In this document: positions 8,120 to 18,888 of the stretch, in pieces
How the letters are laid out: each line of letters begins with the position of its first letter
How positions within the stretch are numbered: the first letter of the stretch is position 1
From: Providencia rustigianii DSM 4541
GTDB lineage: Bacteria; Pseudomonadota; Gammaproteobacteria; Enterobacterales; Enterobacteriaceae
Direction: 5' to 3'
Assembly: GCF_000156395.1 (NCBI RefSeq)
Contig: NZ_GG703818.1
Coordinates: 385,667-449,666, forward strand
Length of the DNA stretch: 64,000 nt
Notes under the pieces: generated by a model
What the model was told of the DNA's origin: nothing
Database searches by the model: none
Seen by the model: only the letters and a program-made list of their open reading frames with translations
Program-made: the position numbers and the translations under genes

Positions 8120-9481
8120 CTAAATGTACTCATCCCTATTTGACCAAAATTCAGAATGTTGCCAATCAATTGCAATGCCCTCATCTTGATCATTAATCAA
8201 ACCATCTGAAGTAATAAAACAGCCTACAGCGCTAATTAGCACATCGTTATAGTAGATTAATGGTGTACGCTCACGCATCCATGGGGCAACACCAAGTTCT
8301 TGCCAAAGTTTTTTACTACTTCGAGAATGGGTTCTGCCAACAATGTTATGTGAACCTTGCAAACCAAAACGTACGGTGACTTTCTCATCACGTCGAGGTG
8401 GCCTAATTTGTCCTTGTCCATTCATTACAATGAGATAGCCAAGGGATTCAGGCAATGCCAATGGTGCTGGATACTCCCAGTCATAGGTCATGCCCATGAC
8501 ACTATTTATACGTCGAACCACCCAGAGCGCACCTTGATAACGGCGAATTTCTCTATCACCCAAACGACAAATAGGTTCTGCATCTTGCCGAGCTAGAGCC
8601 ACTTCCTGCCATATACGCTCTAATTGATTAAACGGGGGCATCGGTAACTGATGCAGTTTAATCCATCGGCGTAGCAAGGCATTACGTTTAGCGATGGAAC
8701 ATTCAACCAGCCCATCGATAAAAAGCCCGCCACGATAATCCACTATCTCATCCAGTGAATCTTGAAGCAGTTCGTCCAGCAGTGATTCCTGCTCAGCACA
8801 CAATGAAGCGCTACGAGAAACGGCATTAGCAAAATGCGGCCAACGTTCAGATAATCTTGGCATAATATGTAACCGTAAAAAATTACGGTCATAGCGATCA
8901 TCTTGATTACTGTCATCCTCAACCCAAGGTAGCGCATATTCTTGCATATAACGTTCTAACTCTTGGCGAGAAATGTCTAATAGTGGTCGCAATAAATAAG
9001 TATTCCCGCGAGTCGCATCAAATGGTTGTGACTCCCGCATGGCAGATAATCCGGCAGGACCACTTCCCCGCTTCAATGCTAATAAAAATGTTTCAGCTTG
9101 ATCATCTAGATGCTGAGCAGTAACAATAATTTCATTTTGAAGCAATTCGTCACGATAAGCTTGATAGCGTGCATCTCTTGCCGCAGCCTCAACTCCGTTG
9201 TTAGACGCATCAACCGTAACATGGTGACAAACAAAAGGGATATTCCATTGTTCACAAAGTTCTGCACAATGCATTTCCCATTTATCTGCGCGCATATTCA
9301 AGCCATGGTGAACATGTATAGCGCGAACTTGTAATGAAGGAAAGTGGCTTTGTTTTAGCTGATAAAGGGCATGTAACAACACGGTTGAATCAATACCGCC
9401 ACTAAATCCAACTAAAATTTTTCGATGATCCCCTATCTTGCTTAAAATCTGCTCTAGGATGATCTGTGAAGATTTAGCCAT
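8120..9481 (-). CDS. tilS: tRNA(Ile)-lysidine synthase
   Basis: Essential enzyme that converts C34 of tRNA-Ile(CAU) to lysidine, changing its specificity from AUG to AUA. The PP-loop ATP pyrophosphatase motif SGGIDST is near residue 27, followed by the HVHHGL and AQHLDDQAET motifs; the C-terminal two TilS domains extend to 453 residues (E. coli 432). AAGGG precedes the ATG. In E. coli ldcC and yaeR lie between accA and tilS; here tilS follows accA directly on the same strand, after a terminator. Confidence 0.95.
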   Translation of the reverse strand: MAKSSQIILEQILSKIGDHRKILVGFSGGIDSTVLLHALYQLKQSHFPSLQVRAIHVHHGLNMRADKWEMHCAELCEQWNIPFVCHHVTVDASNNGVEAAARDARYQAYRDELLQNEIIVTAQHLDDQAETFLLALKRGSGPAGLSAMRESQPFDATRGNTYLLRPLLDISRQELERYMQEYALPWVEDDSNQDDRYDRNFLRLHIMPRLSERWPHFANAVSRSASLCAEQESLLDELLQDSLDEIVDYRGGLFIDGLVECSIAKRNALLRRWIKLHQLPMPPFNQLERIWQEVALARQDAEPICRLGDREIRRYQGALWVVRRINSVMGMTYDWEYPAPLALPESLGYLIVMNGQGQIRPPRRDEKVTVRFGLQGSHNIVGRTHSRSSKKLWQELGVAPWMRERTPLIYYNDVLISAVGCFITSDGLINDQDEGIAIDWQHSEFWSNRDEYI

Positions 9482-9551
9482 GACTTACCCTTATACAAAT
9501 GAATTACTATTAATTTTACTTCCTACTAGCAAGTAGGTCGAAAAAATATAA

Positions 9552-9590
9552 TAAAAAACGGGAGTTGGTAAACCAAACTCCCGTTTTAAA
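9552..9590 (-). terminator. Intrinsic terminator of the dnaE-accA transcript
   Basis: Stem AAAACGGGAGTT pairs with AACTCCCGTTTT (loop about 9 bases); on the minus strand it is followed by six T residues. It separates accA from tilS. Confidence 0.88.
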
Positions 9591-9606
9591 TTCAATAGAT
9601 TACTAA

Positions 9607-10566
9607 TCAGCAGTAACCGTAACCCATCAAACGTTGATAGCGACGATTTTTCAATGCTTCAGTATCTAAAGTATCTAATTCTTCAAGATCTTGAACAATT
9701 TGTGCCTTTAGAGACTCTGCAATTGCATCGTAATTACGGTGAGCACCACCAAGAGGTTCTGGAATAACGTTATCAATTAATTTTAACTCTTTCAAACGAC
9801 CCGCAGTGATCCCCATAGCATCAGCGGCTAATGGCGCTTTATCTGCACTTTTCCACAGAATGGATGCACAACCTTCTGGAGAAATAACAGAGTACGTACT
9901 GTATTGCAGCATATTCACTTTATCACCAACACCGATAGCTAATGCACCACCGGAGCCGCCTTCACCAATGACCGTACAAATAACAGGTACTGATAAACGT
10001 GACATTTCACGCAGGTTGCGTGCAATAGCTTCCGATTGTCCACGTTCTTCCGCACCGACACCAGGGTAAGCCCCTGGAGTATCAATAAAGGTGATAATCG
10101 GTAAGTTAAAACGCTCAGCTAATTCCATCAGGCGCAATGCCTTACGGTAACCTTCAGGTGCTGGCATACCAAAATTACGACGAATTTTCTCTTTAGTTTC
10201 GCGACCTTTTTGGTGACCAATAACCATAACTGGACGACCATCTAAACGCGCGATCCCACCAATAATTGCTTTATCATCCGCGTAGGCGCGATCACCGGCT
10301 AACTCTTGGAAATCCGTGAATATACGAGGGATATAATCCAAAGAGTATGGGCGACGTGGGTGACGAGCGAGCTTAGCGATTTGCCAAGCGCCCAGATCAG
10401 AGAAAATTTTACGTGTCAGTTCGACACTTTTTTCACGTAAACGAGCAACCTCTTCATCTAGGTTGACTTCGATATTATTCTCTTGACGGCTGAGTGCAGT
10501 TAGGGAATCGATTTTCGCCTCTAATTCAGCAATCGGCTGTTCAAAATCAAGAAAGTCCAGACTCAT
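9607..10566 (-). CDS. accA: Acetyl-CoA carboxylase carboxyltransferase, alpha subunit
   Basis: Alpha subunit of the carboxyltransferase that, with AccD, moves CO2 from carboxybiotin to acetyl-CoA to make malonyl-CoA for fatty acid synthesis. It is 319 residues, as in E. coli, with an N-terminal helical part and the crotonase-like core containing the oxyanion-hole segments [10 protein letters not shown] and [12 protein letters not shown]. It begins 12 bp after dnaE, so the two are probably co-transcribed, and the terminator at 9552-9590 closes the unit. Confidence 0.98.
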   Translation of the reverse strand: MSLDFLDFEQPIAELEAKIDSLTALSRQENNIEVNLDEEVARLREKSVELTRKIFSDLGAWQIAKLARHPRRPYSLDYIPRIFTDFQELAGDRAYADDKAIIGGIARLDGRPVMVIGHQKGRETKEKIRRNFGMPAPEGYRKALRLMELAERFNLPIITFIDTPGAYPGVGAEERGQSEAIARNLREMSRLSVPVICTVIGEGGSGGALAIGVGDKVNMLQYSTYSVISPEGCASILWKSADKAPLAADAMGITAGRLKELKLIDNVIPEPLGGAHRNYDAIAESLKAQIVQDLEELDTLDTEALKNRRYQRLMGYGYC

Positions 10567-10578
10567 AATATTCCTATT

Positions 10579-13500
10579 TTAGTCAAATTCTAATTCTACC
10601 TGCTCATGACCCAGCAGAGTTCGAAGGTCGTTCAGAAGGGGATCCACGGGTGTCACACGCCAAACAACGCCAAACTTAAGTTTAGCTCTGGCATCATCCT
10701 TCTGATAATACAAATGAACCGGGATCGTCCCTGAACGGTGAGGTTCAAGGGCGCTACGAAGCCGATTCAATAATTGATCGTTAATTTGTTTATCTGACAG
10801 TGATATCGCAAGAGCTCGAGCATACTTTTCCCTTGCTTCTCCAATATCCATTAATTCGCGCACTGTCATTTTATTACCACCGTTGAAATCATCAAAGCTG
10901 ACCTGACCGGTGGCAATTAATATATTATCTTTTTCCAACATATGTTGGTATTTATCCAGTGCATCTGAAAATAACATAATATCCAGACGACCGGAACGAT
11001 CATCAAGGGTGCAAATCCCAATTCTGTTTCCACGTTTCGTGGTAATAACTTTCGCTGAGAGCACTAAACCTACCACAGTTGTCACTTGACCACGAGGGGT
11101 TGGGTTCACATCTTTCAATCTCAAGCCATTAGTATAACGCTCAATCTCGCTTAAGTAGCGCGTTATTGGGTGCCCTGTCAAATATAAGCCCAGAGTTTCA
11201 CGTTCCCCCTCAAGCACGACTTGCTCTGGCCATTTAGGTACGCTGGCATACGAGCTTTCAACTTGTTCAGGGGCTTCCGCTAATACGCCGAACATATCTC
11301 CTTGCCCGATAGCTTCTGCTTTCGCATGCTGGTCTGCGGCTTTTAATGCATCTTCAAGAGAAGACATTAGAGCCGCACGATGTGGACCTAAATGATCAAA
11401 AGCCCCCGCCATGATCAGTTTTTCCATCACACGGCGGTTGATCTTCTTGATGTCCACTCGAGCACAAAGATCAAAGATTTCCTTGAAGATCCCACCTTGC
11501 TGACGAGCTTCAATGATCGCTTCAATTGGGCCTTCACCGACCCCTTTGATAGCACCGATACCGTAAACTATCTCACCTTCATCATTCACATGGAAGTGAT
11601 ATAAGCCACTATTGATATCTGGTGGTAATACTTTTAAGCCCATCCGCCAGCATTCATCGACTAGCCCAACCACTTTTTCGGTATTATCCATATCCGCAGT
11701 CATTACTGCCGCCATAAACTCAGCGGGATAATGGGCTTTTAACCATAATGTCTGGTAAGAAACTAATGCATAAGCAGCTGAGTGAGATTTGTTAAATCCA
11801 TAACCGGCAAATTTCTCTACCAAGTCAAAGATTTTCATCGAAAGCTCGCCATCTATGCCATTTTTAATAGCACCATCTTTGAAAACAGAGCGCTGCTTCG
11901 CCATTTCCTCAGGTTTCTTTTTACCCATAGCACGACGCAGCATATCCGCCCCGCCGAGGGTATAACCCGCTAATACCTGAGCAATCTGCATAACCTGTTC
12001 TTGGTACAAGATAATACCATAAGTTGGCTCTAGAACAGGTTTTAATGATTCATGCTGCCACTTCACATCAGGATACGATATTTCTTCACGACCATGTTTA
12101 CGGTCAATAAAGTTATCCACCATCCCTGATTGCAGTGGACCTGGGCGGAATAATGCCACAAGGGCAATCATGTCTTCAAAGGAGTCTGGCTGTAGTCGCT
12201 TAATCAGATCTTTCATGCCGCGGGATTCTAATTGGAATACCGCCGTCGTTTCTGATCGCTGTAGCATATCGAAGCTTTTTTTATCTTCCAATGGAATAGC
12301 TGCGATATCAATCGGTTCTAAGTTTTTCTTCGCGCGTCGAGCATTGATCATTTCCAATGCCCAGTTAATGATGGTTAAAGTACGTAACCCTAGGAAGTCA
12401 AACTTAACCAAGCCCGCATATTCGACATCGTTTTTATCAAATTGCGTAACGGGGTTGTTTCCTTCTGCATCACAATATAGCGGTGCAAAATCAGTAATTT
12501 TAGTAGGGGCAATGACTACCCCACCCGCATGTTTACCCGCATTTCGAGTCACACCTTCAAGCTTTCGCGCCATATCAATCAGCGCTTTAACTTCTTCATC
12601 CGCTTCATAAATTTCAGGGAGTTGAGGTTCAACCTCAAACGCTTTTTCCAGCGTCATCCCTGGATCCGGTGGGATTAATTTAGAGATTCTGTCGACAAAA
12701 CCGTACGGATGCCCTAGTACACGTCCCACATCCCGGATAACCGCTTTCGCAGCCATGGTACCAAAAGTAATAATCTGGGATACGGCATCACGCCCATACA
12801 TTTGAGCTACGTGATCAATCACTTGGTCACGTTTTTCCATGCAAAAGTCCACATCGAAGTCAGGCATAGAAACCCGCTCAGGGTTTAGAAAACGTTCAAA
12901 CAGTAAATCTAATTCTAATGGGTCTAAGTCTGTAATTTTCAGTGCATAAGCGACTAAAGATCCCGCACCGGAACCTCGTCCTGGCCCTACAGGTACGCCA
13001 TTATCTTTTGACCATTGGATAAATTCCATCACGATCAGGAAGTAGCCGGGGAATCCCATTTGGTTGATAACATTCAGCTCAATATCCAAACGTTCATCAT
13101 ATTCAATCCGTTTTACCGCCCGCTCTTTTTCATCTGGGAATAAAAATTCTAACCGCTCTTCGAGCCCTTTTTTCGAGCACATGACCAGATAGTCTTCGGT
13201 TTCCATATCCCCTGTGGGGAATTTAGGGAGAAAATACTCGCCAAGACGGATAGTGACGTTACAGCGCTTAGCAATCTCTACACTATTTTCTAACGCTTCT
13301 GGGATGTCAGCAAATAGCTCACACATCTCTTCTTCAGAACGTAAGTATTGCTGAGGACTATAATTTTTCGGACGTTTAGGATCAACAAGAGTAAAGCCAT
13401 CATGAATTGCCACACGAATTTCGTGAGCATCAAAATCACGGCTCTCGATAAAACAGACTTCATTCGTGGCTACAACAGGCAACCCGCGCAGCGTCGCTAA

Positions 13501-14061
13501 TTCTATAGCTGCATGTAAATAACTCTCTTCGTCAGGTCGACCCGTTCTAATTAATTCGAGGTAGTATGAACCGGGAAAGTGTGTTTCGTAGAACTCGATG
13601 CATTCATCGACTAGCGCTTGGTTTCCTCGCAGTAAGAACTGCCCCACATCCCCTTTACGGCCACCAGAAAGGAGAATTAGCCCTTCTTTATGCTTCACAA
13701 GCCAATCACGATGGATTGTCGGACCAATGGCGCCATAGCCTTTTTGATACGCTTCTGAAATCAATAATGTAAGATTTTGGTAACCTTCATTATTGCGAGC
13801 CAGTACAGTTAAATGGGCAACATCGTCACCAAGCTGCTCACTTTCCATGTAGAAGTCAGCACCAATAATTGGCTTAACACCCGCACTATGCGCCGCACCA
13901 TAAAATTTCACTAACCCACATAGGTTAGTAAAATCGGTGATGGCAAGCGCAGGCATGCCCATTTCAGCCACTTTTTTGACCAAAGGACCGGTTTTAGCCA
14001 GTCCATCGATCATGGAATAGTCGCTATGAACGCGTAGATGAATAAAACGAGGAGAAGCCAT
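10579..14061 (-). CDS. dnaE: DNA polymerase III, alpha subunit
   Basis: Replicative polymerase catalytic subunit, 1160 residues exactly as in E. coli. Order of domains: PHP domain (about 1-270, starting [15 protein letters not shown]), palm with the catalytic aspartates in PDFDVDF near 400 and the third near 555, fingers, the HhH and beta-clamp-binding region, the OB fold (about 990-1070) and the tau-binding C-terminus. GAGG lies upstream of the ATG. It lies between rnhB and accA in the conserved lpxB-rnhB-dnaE-accA order. Confidence 0.99.
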   Translation of the reverse strand: MASPRFIHLRVHSDYSMIDGLAKTGPLVKKVAEMGMPALAITDFTNLCGLVKFYGAAHSAGVKPIIGADFYMESEQLGDDVAHLTVLARNNEGYQNLTLLISEAYQKGYGAIGPTIHRDWLVKHKEGLILLSGGRKGDVGQFLLRGNQALVDECIEFYETHFPGSYYLELIRTGRPDEESYLHAAIELATLRGLPVVATNEVCFIESRDFDAHEIRVAIHDGFTLVDPKRPKNYSPQQYLRSEEEMCELFADIPEALENSVEIAKRCNVTIRLGEYFLPKFPTGDMETEDYLVMCSKKGLEERLEFLFPDEKERAVKRIEYDERLDIELNVINQMGFPGYFLIVMEFIQWSKDNGVPVGPGRGSGAGSLVAYALKITDLDPLELDLLFERFLNPERVSMPDFDVDFCMEKRDQVIDHVAQMYGRDAVSQIITFGTMAAKAVIRDVGRVLGHPYGFVDRISKLIPPDPGMTLEKAFEVEPQLPEIYEADEEVKALIDMARKLEGVTRNAGKHAGGVVIAPTKITDFAPLYCDAEGNNPVTQFDKNDVEYAGLVKFDFLGLRTLTIINWALEMINARRAKKNLEPIDIAAIPLEDKKSFDMLQRSETTAVFQLESRGMKDLIKRLQPDSFEDMIALVALFRPGPLQSGMVDNFIDRKHGREEISYPDVKWQHESLKPVLEPTYGIILYQEQVMQIAQVLAGYTLGGADMLRRAMGKKKPEEMAKQRSVFKDGAIKNGIDGELSMKIFDLVEKFAGYGFNKSHSAAYALVSYQTLWLKAHYPAEFMAAVMTADMDNTEKVVGLVDECWRMGLKVLPPDINSGLYHFHVNDEGEIVYGIGAIKGVGEGPIEAIIEARQQGGIFKEIFDLCARVDIKKINRRVMEKLIMAGAFDHLGPHRAALMSSLEDALKAADQHAKAEAIGQGDMFGVLAEAPEQVESSYASVPKWPEQVVLEGERETLGLYLTGHPITRYLSEIERYTNGLRLKDVNPTPRGQVTTVVGLVLSAKVITTKRGNRIGICTLDDRSGRLDIMLFSDALDKYQHMLEKDNILIATGQVSFDDFNGGNKMTVRELMDIGEAREKYARALAISLSDKQINDQLLNRLRSALEPHRSGTIPVHLYYQKDDARAKLKFGVVWRVTPVDPLLNDLRTLLGHEQVELEFD

Positions 14062-14087
14062 TAACCTGATACCTATTTTTTAACTGA

Positions 14088-14678
14088 CTATTTAATGTCT
14101 AACGCTCGTCGTACTGGCGCGAAGCTTTTGCGGTGAAACTCAGTCGCTCCAAATTGAGCTAGCTTTTCTAAGTGATAAGCGGTTGGATAACCTTTATGTT
14201 TAGCAAATCCATATTCAGGGAATACTTTATCTAATTCCACCATTTCCCTGTCTCTCACTACTTTAGCAAGAATGGATGCTGCGCTAATTTCCTGCACTAA
14301 ACTATCTCCCTTCACGACTGCTTGGGATGGCATTGATAATTTGGGACAACGATTTCCATCAACTAAAACAAACTCCGGCGTGATAGATAGCCCAGCAACG
14401 GCTCTTTGCATGGCTAGCATAGTTGCATGCAGAATATTTAACTCATCAATTTCATTTGGTTCCGCTCGTCCAATGCACCAGCAGAGCGCTTTTTCTTTGA
14501 TTTCATCAAACAGTTTCTCACGTTTTTTTTCTGTGAGTTTTTTTGAGTCTGCTAAGCCTTCAATGGGGTTGTTCGGATCAAGAATAACAGCGGCAGTCAC
14601 AACCGCACCGACTAACGGTCCGCGACCCACTTCATCAACACCAGCAATTAAGTTGGCTTTTGGGTATATAAATTCCAT
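14088..14678 (-). CDS. rnhB: Ribonuclease HII
   Basis: Removes single ribonucleotides and RNA from RNA-DNA hybrids. It is 196 residues (E. coli 198). The catalytic motif [12 protein letters not shown] supplies the first Asp-Glu pair near residues 14-15; FVLVDGN (Asp near 105) and the KVVRDREM region (Asp near 123) supply the rest. The start codon overlaps the lpxB stop by one base (TAATG), a sign of translational coupling. Confidence 0.97.
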   Translation of the reverse strand: MEFIYPKANLIAGVDEVGRGPLVGAVVTAAVILDPNNPIEGLADSKKLTEKKREKLFDEIKEKALCWCIGRAEPNEIDELNILHATMLAMQRAVAGLSITPEFVLVDGNRCPKLSMPSQAVVKGDSLVQEISAASILAKVVRDREMVELDKVFPEYGFAKHKGYPTAYHLEKLAQFGATEFHRKSFAPVRRALDIK

Positions 14679-15832
14679 TAATTTCTAACCAAATCTAGTA
14701 CTGCATCAGCCGCTTGCTTATCCGCATCACAGCGGATCAACTGATGTAATTGTAAGAAAGTCTGCTTCAATGCGTCCACTTGCTCTCCCCCTTCTAATAA
14801 GGGAAGTAATTGAGCAGCAAGCTGTTCTGGTTGGCACTCATCTTGAAGCAATTCTTTAACGATTTCCTTTCCTGCCAATAAATTAGGCAAAGAAACATAG
14901 GGGGTTTTAACTAAACGCTTAGCTAACCAAAACGTGAATGGCTTCATTCGATACCCAACAACCATCGGACATTTAGTCAACATGCATTCTAATGCAGCAG
15001 TACCCGATGCTAACAAGGTAGCATCAGCAGCCATCATCGCATCTCGCGCTTGCCCATCTAAAATATGAACGTTAAGTTCTGGGGCAACCTGCTGTTTTAT
15101 CTCATCGAATTGCTGACGCCTTTTTTGATTAACCAACGGAACCACTATCTGTAAATCAGTAAAGTGGTTACTTAAAAGTGTAGCGGTTTTTAAAAAATCA
15201 GCACTGAGCATTTCCACTTCAGAATGGCGGCTTCCCGGTAATAAGGCTAAGCACTTGCTGGTAGCAGGAATATTTAAACGTTCTCGTGCCGCTTGTTTAT
15301 CCGGATTGAGTGCAATTGCATCCGCCATTGTATGTCCGATAAAACGGCAAGGGACATCAAAACGATCGTAGAAAGCTTTTTCAAAAGGTAAAAAAGCCAG
15401 GACTAAATTTGTCGAACGACCAATTTTAAATACTCGCTTTTGACGCCATGCCCATACGGATGGGCTGACATAATGAATAGTTTTAATGCCTGTCGATTTC
15501 AATTTACCTTCAAGGGTAATATTAAAATCCGGTGCGTCGATTCCAACAAAGACATCAGGCTGTAATTCAGTAAAACGCTGAGTTAAATCTTTACGAATAG
15601 ACAATAGGCGAGGTAAACGACCGAGGACTTCAACAATCCCCATGACCGCCAGTTCTTCCATTTCATACCAAGCTTCACAACCTTCAGCTTGCATGAGAGG
15701 ACCGGCAACACCAACAAAGCGGGCATTGGGTACTTGCTGTTTTAATGCACGAATCAATCCGGCACCTAAGATGTCGCCAGACGTTTCTCCGGCAACAAGG
15801 CCAATAGTAAGTGGGCGGTTGCTATTCACCAA
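14678..15832 (-). CDS. lpxB: Lipid-A-disaccharide synthase
   Basis: Peripheral inner-membrane glycosyltransferase (GT19) that joins UDP-2,3-diacylglucosamine and lipid X to form the lipid A disaccharide. It is 384 residues (E. coli 382), with [19 protein letters not shown] at the N-terminus and [12 protein letters not shown] and [10 protein letters not shown] in the C-terminal half. The start is ambiguous: a TTG at 15832 lies six bases after AAGGAG, and a GTG lies one codon later. Part of the fabZ-lpxA-lpxB-rnhB-dnaE-accA unit. Confidence 0.97.
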   Translation of the reverse strand: MVNSNRPLTIGLVAGETSGDILGAGLIRALKQQVPNARFVGVAGPLMQAEGCEAWYEMEELAVMGIVEVLGRLPRLLSIRKDLTQRFTELQPDVFVGIDAPDFNITLEGKLKSTGIKTIHYVSPSVWAWRQKRVFKIGRSTNLVLAFLPFEKAFYDRFDVPCRFIGHTMADAIALNPDKQAARERLNIPATSKCLALLPGSRHSEVEMLSADFLKTATLLSNHFTDLQIVVPLVNQKRRQQFDEIKQQVAPELNVHILDGQARDAMMAADATLLASGTAALECMLTKCPMVVGYRMKPFTFWLAKRLVKTPYVSLPNLLAGKEIVKELLQDECQPEQLAAQLLPLLEGGEQVDALKQTFLQLHQLIRCDADKQAADAVLDLVRN

Positions 15833-15885
15833 AATTCGCTCCTTATTAAAGGCCTAATCTCATTTTTCATCTGTAACAACAAAAA

Positions 15886-16683
15886 TTAACGAATAATTCC
15901 GCGTTTAGACTGTGCTGATTCTTCAAGGAAATCACTAAACACTTTGACGTGTTCATCGGTTTTTGCCATTTCTGCAATTTCTTCTCGCGCTTCTTCTAAA
16001 GATTTCCCTGAACGATATAACGTTTTGTACGCATTACGAATTGCATGCAGGGATTCTTTTTCAAAACCACGACGCTTAAGACCTTCTAGGTTTAAGCCGA
16101 ATGGTGTTGCATGGTTACCTTGTGCGATAACATACGGAGGTACGTCTTGAGCAACCCCAGAACATCCACCCACCATAACGTGAGCGCCAATTTGGCAAAA
16201 TTGATGCACTGCGGTCATGCCACCAATAATGGCGAAATCACCTAATGTGACGTGACCACCTAAAGTTCCGTTATTAGCAATAATACAGCGGTTGCCAATA
16301 ATGCAATCATGAGCAATATGGACGTTAACCATCAATAAGTTGTCATTACCAATCTTAGTGAGATCACCACCTTGGGTGGTTCCTCGATGGATAGTCACAC
16401 TTTCACGAATACGGTTTCTGTCACCAATCTCTACGCGTGTTGGCTCGCCTTGGTATTTCAGGTCTTGGTTAATTTCACCAATAGAAGCAAATTGAAATAT
16501 CACATTGTCACGGCCAATTTTGGTGTGCCCATTAACGACAACATGCGATTTCAGCTCGGTACCATCACCAATTTCAACATTAGCGCCGATATAGCAAAAA
16601 GGGCCAATATGAACATTGGCTCCAATAACAGCTCCATCTTCTACAATAGATGAGGGATGAACATAGGCAGTTTTGTCAATCAT
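15886..16683 (-). CDS. lpxA: UDP-N-acetylglucosamine O-acyltransferase
   Basis: First step of lipid A synthesis: transfers a 3-hydroxyacyl chain from ACP to O3 of UDP-GlcNAc. The protein is a left-handed beta-helix of hexapeptide repeats over about residues 1-190 with the catalytic His in the VHIAHDC segment, then a helical C-terminus. It is 265 residues (E. coli 262). I start it at [10 protein letters not shown], one base after the fabZ stop, with GAGGT in the fabZ tail as ribosome site; the longer frame adds four residues inside fabZ. Confidence 0.97.
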   Translation of the reverse strand: MIDKTAYVHPSSIVEDGAVIGANVHIGPFCYIGANVEIGDGTELKSHVVVNGHTKIGRDNVIFQFASIGEINQDLKYQGEPTRVEIGDRNRIRESVTIHRGTTQGGDLTKIGNDNLLMVNVHIAHDCIIGNRCIIANNGTLGGHVTLGDFAIIGGMTAVHQFCQIGAHVMVGGCSGVAQDVPPYVIAQGNHATPFGLNLEGLKRRGFEKESLHAIRNAYKTLYRSGKSLEEAREEIAEMAKTDEHVKVFSDFLEESAQSKRGIIR

Positions 16684-16684
16684 A

Positions 16685-17137
16685 TCAGACCTCACGGCGA
16701 CGGGCGCACATCATTTCTGCTTCGCAGGCCACTTCTCCATCAACTTTTGCAACACCTTTAAAACGAGCAACACCGCGACGTTCTTTGATAAATTCAACTT
16801 CCAGGATCATTTGATCTCCTGGCAGAACGGGACGTTTAAAGCGTGCATTATCTATTGCTGCGAAATAATACAATTCACCAGGCTCCAATTTTCCTACTCT
16901 TTTAAATGCAAGGATACCTGTTGCCTGAGCCATTGCTTCTAAAATTAAAACACCCGGAAAGATTGGTTTGCTAGGAAAGTGTCCCTGAAAAAATGGCTCA
17001 TTAAAGGAGACATTTTTTACCGCGCGCAAAGATTTACCTTCTTCGAAATCCAAAACACGGTCAACCAAAAGGAATGGGTAACGGTGCGGAAGTAGTTCTA
17101 AAATTTCTTCAATATTCAGAGTATGATTATCACTCAT
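16685..17137 (-). CDS. fabZ: 3-hydroxyacyl-ACP dehydratase
   Basis: Hot-dog-fold dehydratase converting 3-hydroxyacyl-ACP to trans-2-enoyl-ACP in fatty acid elongation. It draws on the same 3-hydroxyacyl pool as LpxA and LpxD next door, so its level affects the balance of phospholipid and lipid A. It is 150 residues (E. coli 151). Catalytic His is in [11 protein letters not shown] and the Glu in LILEAMAQA. Almost touching lpxA (1-bp gap). Confidence 0.97.
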   Translation of the reverse strand: MSDNHTLNIEEILELLPHRYPFLLVDRVLDFEEGKSLRAVKNVSFNEPFFQGHFPSKPIFPGVLILEAMAQATGILAFKRVGKLEPGELYYFAAIDNARFKRPVLPGDQMILEVEFIKERRGVARFKGVAKVDGEVACEAEMMCARRREV

Positions 17138-17266
17138 CGAAATACTCTTCCTGTCTATTAATACAATCTAATTAATGAATCGGCCTGCTTTGACCCTATA
17201 AAGGACCAACAGGCAGGCCGGAAAAAACGTAACTCTAAAGCTATTTTAGCCCGAATTACCAAATGA

Positions 17267-18304
17267 TTACTGTTTTTTTTGATTTTGGCTATCTAATTCA
17301 CGTTCCAGTGTTTTTAGACGCTTATTCATCTCATTGATATTTAAAACTAAAGCAGCAGTTTTTCGCCAAGTTTTATTAGGTTGTAAAGGAATACCTGAAG
17401 AGTAAACTCCCGGTTCAGTGATTGGTCGCATAACCATTCCCATTCCTGTTACGGTAACCTTGTCACAAATTTCCATGTGACCATTGATAACACTGGCTCC
17501 GCCAATCATACAATAGCGACCAATTTTCAAACTACCGGCCATGATAACACCACCAGCAACTGCGGTATTATCGCCTATTGTTACATTATGCGCAATTTGG
17601 CACTGGTTATCGATAATAACCCCATTGCCAATGACTGTGTTATCTAATGCGCCACGGTCAATCGTTGTACAAGCACCAATTTCGACGCGGGATCCAATGA
17701 TCACAGTGCCTAATTGTGGAATTTTGATCCAGTTGCCACGATCATTTGCGTACCCAAAACCATCAGAGCCGATTACTGTACCTGATTGGATCAAACAGTG
17801 ATCACCAATCTCAACATCATGATACACACTGACATTGGCCCATAAACGAGTACCTGCGCCAATTCGTGTATTTTTACCAATAAAGCAACCCGCGCCAATA
17901 ATCACGTTATCACCCAGTGTGACACCACTTTCGATAACGGCATTTGCGCCAATTGCAACATTCTGACCCAATTGGGCATCATCAGCGATCACCGCTGATG
18001 CATGGATATTTTCAGCAGGCGCTGGCGTTGTATCCATAATTTGCGCCATACGCGCATAAGCAAGATAAGGGTTATCTACAACCAGTGCAGCAACCTTACA
18101 AGCGCTCAGATCTTTTTCAGTCAATACAACAGCCGCAGCCTGACAATCTACTAACTTGTCACTGTAACGACTATCAGATAAAAAAGTAATCTGTTGACTG
18201 TTAGCTGAATACATCGGTGCGATACCGGTGATGACGATATCGCCATCACCGTGTAACTGTGCATTCAACTGCTGAGCTAAATCAGCTAATCGAATTGAAG
18301 ACAT
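17267..18304 (-). CDS. lpxD: UDP-3-O-(3-hydroxyacyl)glucosamine N-acyltransferase
   Basis: Third step of lipid A synthesis, adding the N-linked 3-hydroxyacyl chain. It has an N-terminal uridine-binding domain (about 1-100), a beta-helix of hexapeptide repeats (about 100-300) with the catalytic His in [10 protein letters not shown], and a C-terminal helix ending in Lys/Gln. It is 345 residues (E. coli 341). Only 3 bp separate it from skp upstream; a 129-bp gap follows before fabZ. Confidence 0.97.
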   Translation of the reverse strand: MSSIRLADLAQQLNAQLHGDGDIVITGIAPMYSANSQQITFLSDSRYSDKLVDCQAAAVVLTEKDLSACKVAALVVDNPYLAYARMAQIMDTTPAPAENIHASAVIADDAQLGQNVAIGANAVIESGVTLGDNVIIGAGCFIGKNTRIGAGTRLWANVSVYHDVEIGDHCLIQSGTVIGSDGFGYANDRGNWIKIPQLGTVIIGSRVEIGACTTIDRGALDNTVIGNGVIIDNQCQIAHNVTIGDNTAVAGGVIMAGSLKIGRYCMIGGASVINGHMEICDKVTVTGMGMVMRPITEPGVYSSGIPLQPNKTWRKTAALVLNINEMNKRLKTLERELDSQNQKKQ

Positions 18305-18307
18305 CTA

Positions 18308-18802
18308 TTATTTAACCTGCTTTTGAACCTGACTAGTGATATCGATACCATCTTTTGCATACGCAACTGCGTTTGCATCGATAACAACATCATAGCCTTC
18401 TTTCGCAGCAACAGATTTAATAGAATCTTGGATACGGCTCAGAATTTTATTGCGCTCTTCAGATTGACGACGACGGTTGTCTTCTTCAAACTTCTGTGCT
18501 TTTTCAGCGAATTGGTCACGTTTAGTGATTAGCTCTTTTTCCAGCTTTTCGCGCTCGCTTGTGCTCATTGTCGCACCATCACGACGTAGTTTTTCTACGC
18601 GTGATTGCAGATCTTTTTCCAGATTTTGCAATTCAGTTGCACGACTTTTGAATTCACTTTCAAGCTGTTTAGCAACGGATTCACGTGCTGGCATCTTCTG
18701 GAAAATTTCACCAACGTTTACGATAGCGATTTTTTCAGCATAAGCACCCGCAGACATTGCTAAAGCAATACTCACACCCGCTGCACACAACAATTTTTTC
18801 AC
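18308..18802 (-). CDS. skp: Periplasmic chaperone Skp
   Basis: Trimeric 'jellyfish' chaperone that holds unfolded outer-membrane proteins in the periplasm on their way to BamA. It is 164 residues with a signal peptide cleaved after AGAYA, a short beta core, and a long charged coiled-coil (about residues 45-125) forming the tentacles. The start codon is GTG with TTAAGGAG six bases upstream, as in E. coli. Between bamA and lpxD. Confidence 0.97.
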   Translation of the reverse strand: MKKLLCAAGVSIALAMSAGAYAEKIAIVNVGEIFQKMPARESVAKQLESEFKSRATELQNLEKDLQSRVEKLRRDGATMSTSEREKLEKELITKRDQFAEKAQKFEEDNRRRQSEERNKILSRIQDSIKSVAAKEGYDVVIDANAVAYAKDGIDITSQVQKQVK

Positions 18803-18888
18803 ACTAAACTCCTTAACCCATTCTTATGGCTGGAAATTTTGGTTGCCCTCATTCAATATGAGGGCTTAGTTCGATAGAGACTGGGGAC

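Noticed and set aside
12170-12610. A 146-codon frame antisense to dnaE
   Set aside because: It lies wholly inside the well-conserved dnaE gene and its composition is that of an antisense shadow. The same applies to other long antisense frames in glnD, rnhB, metQ and proS.
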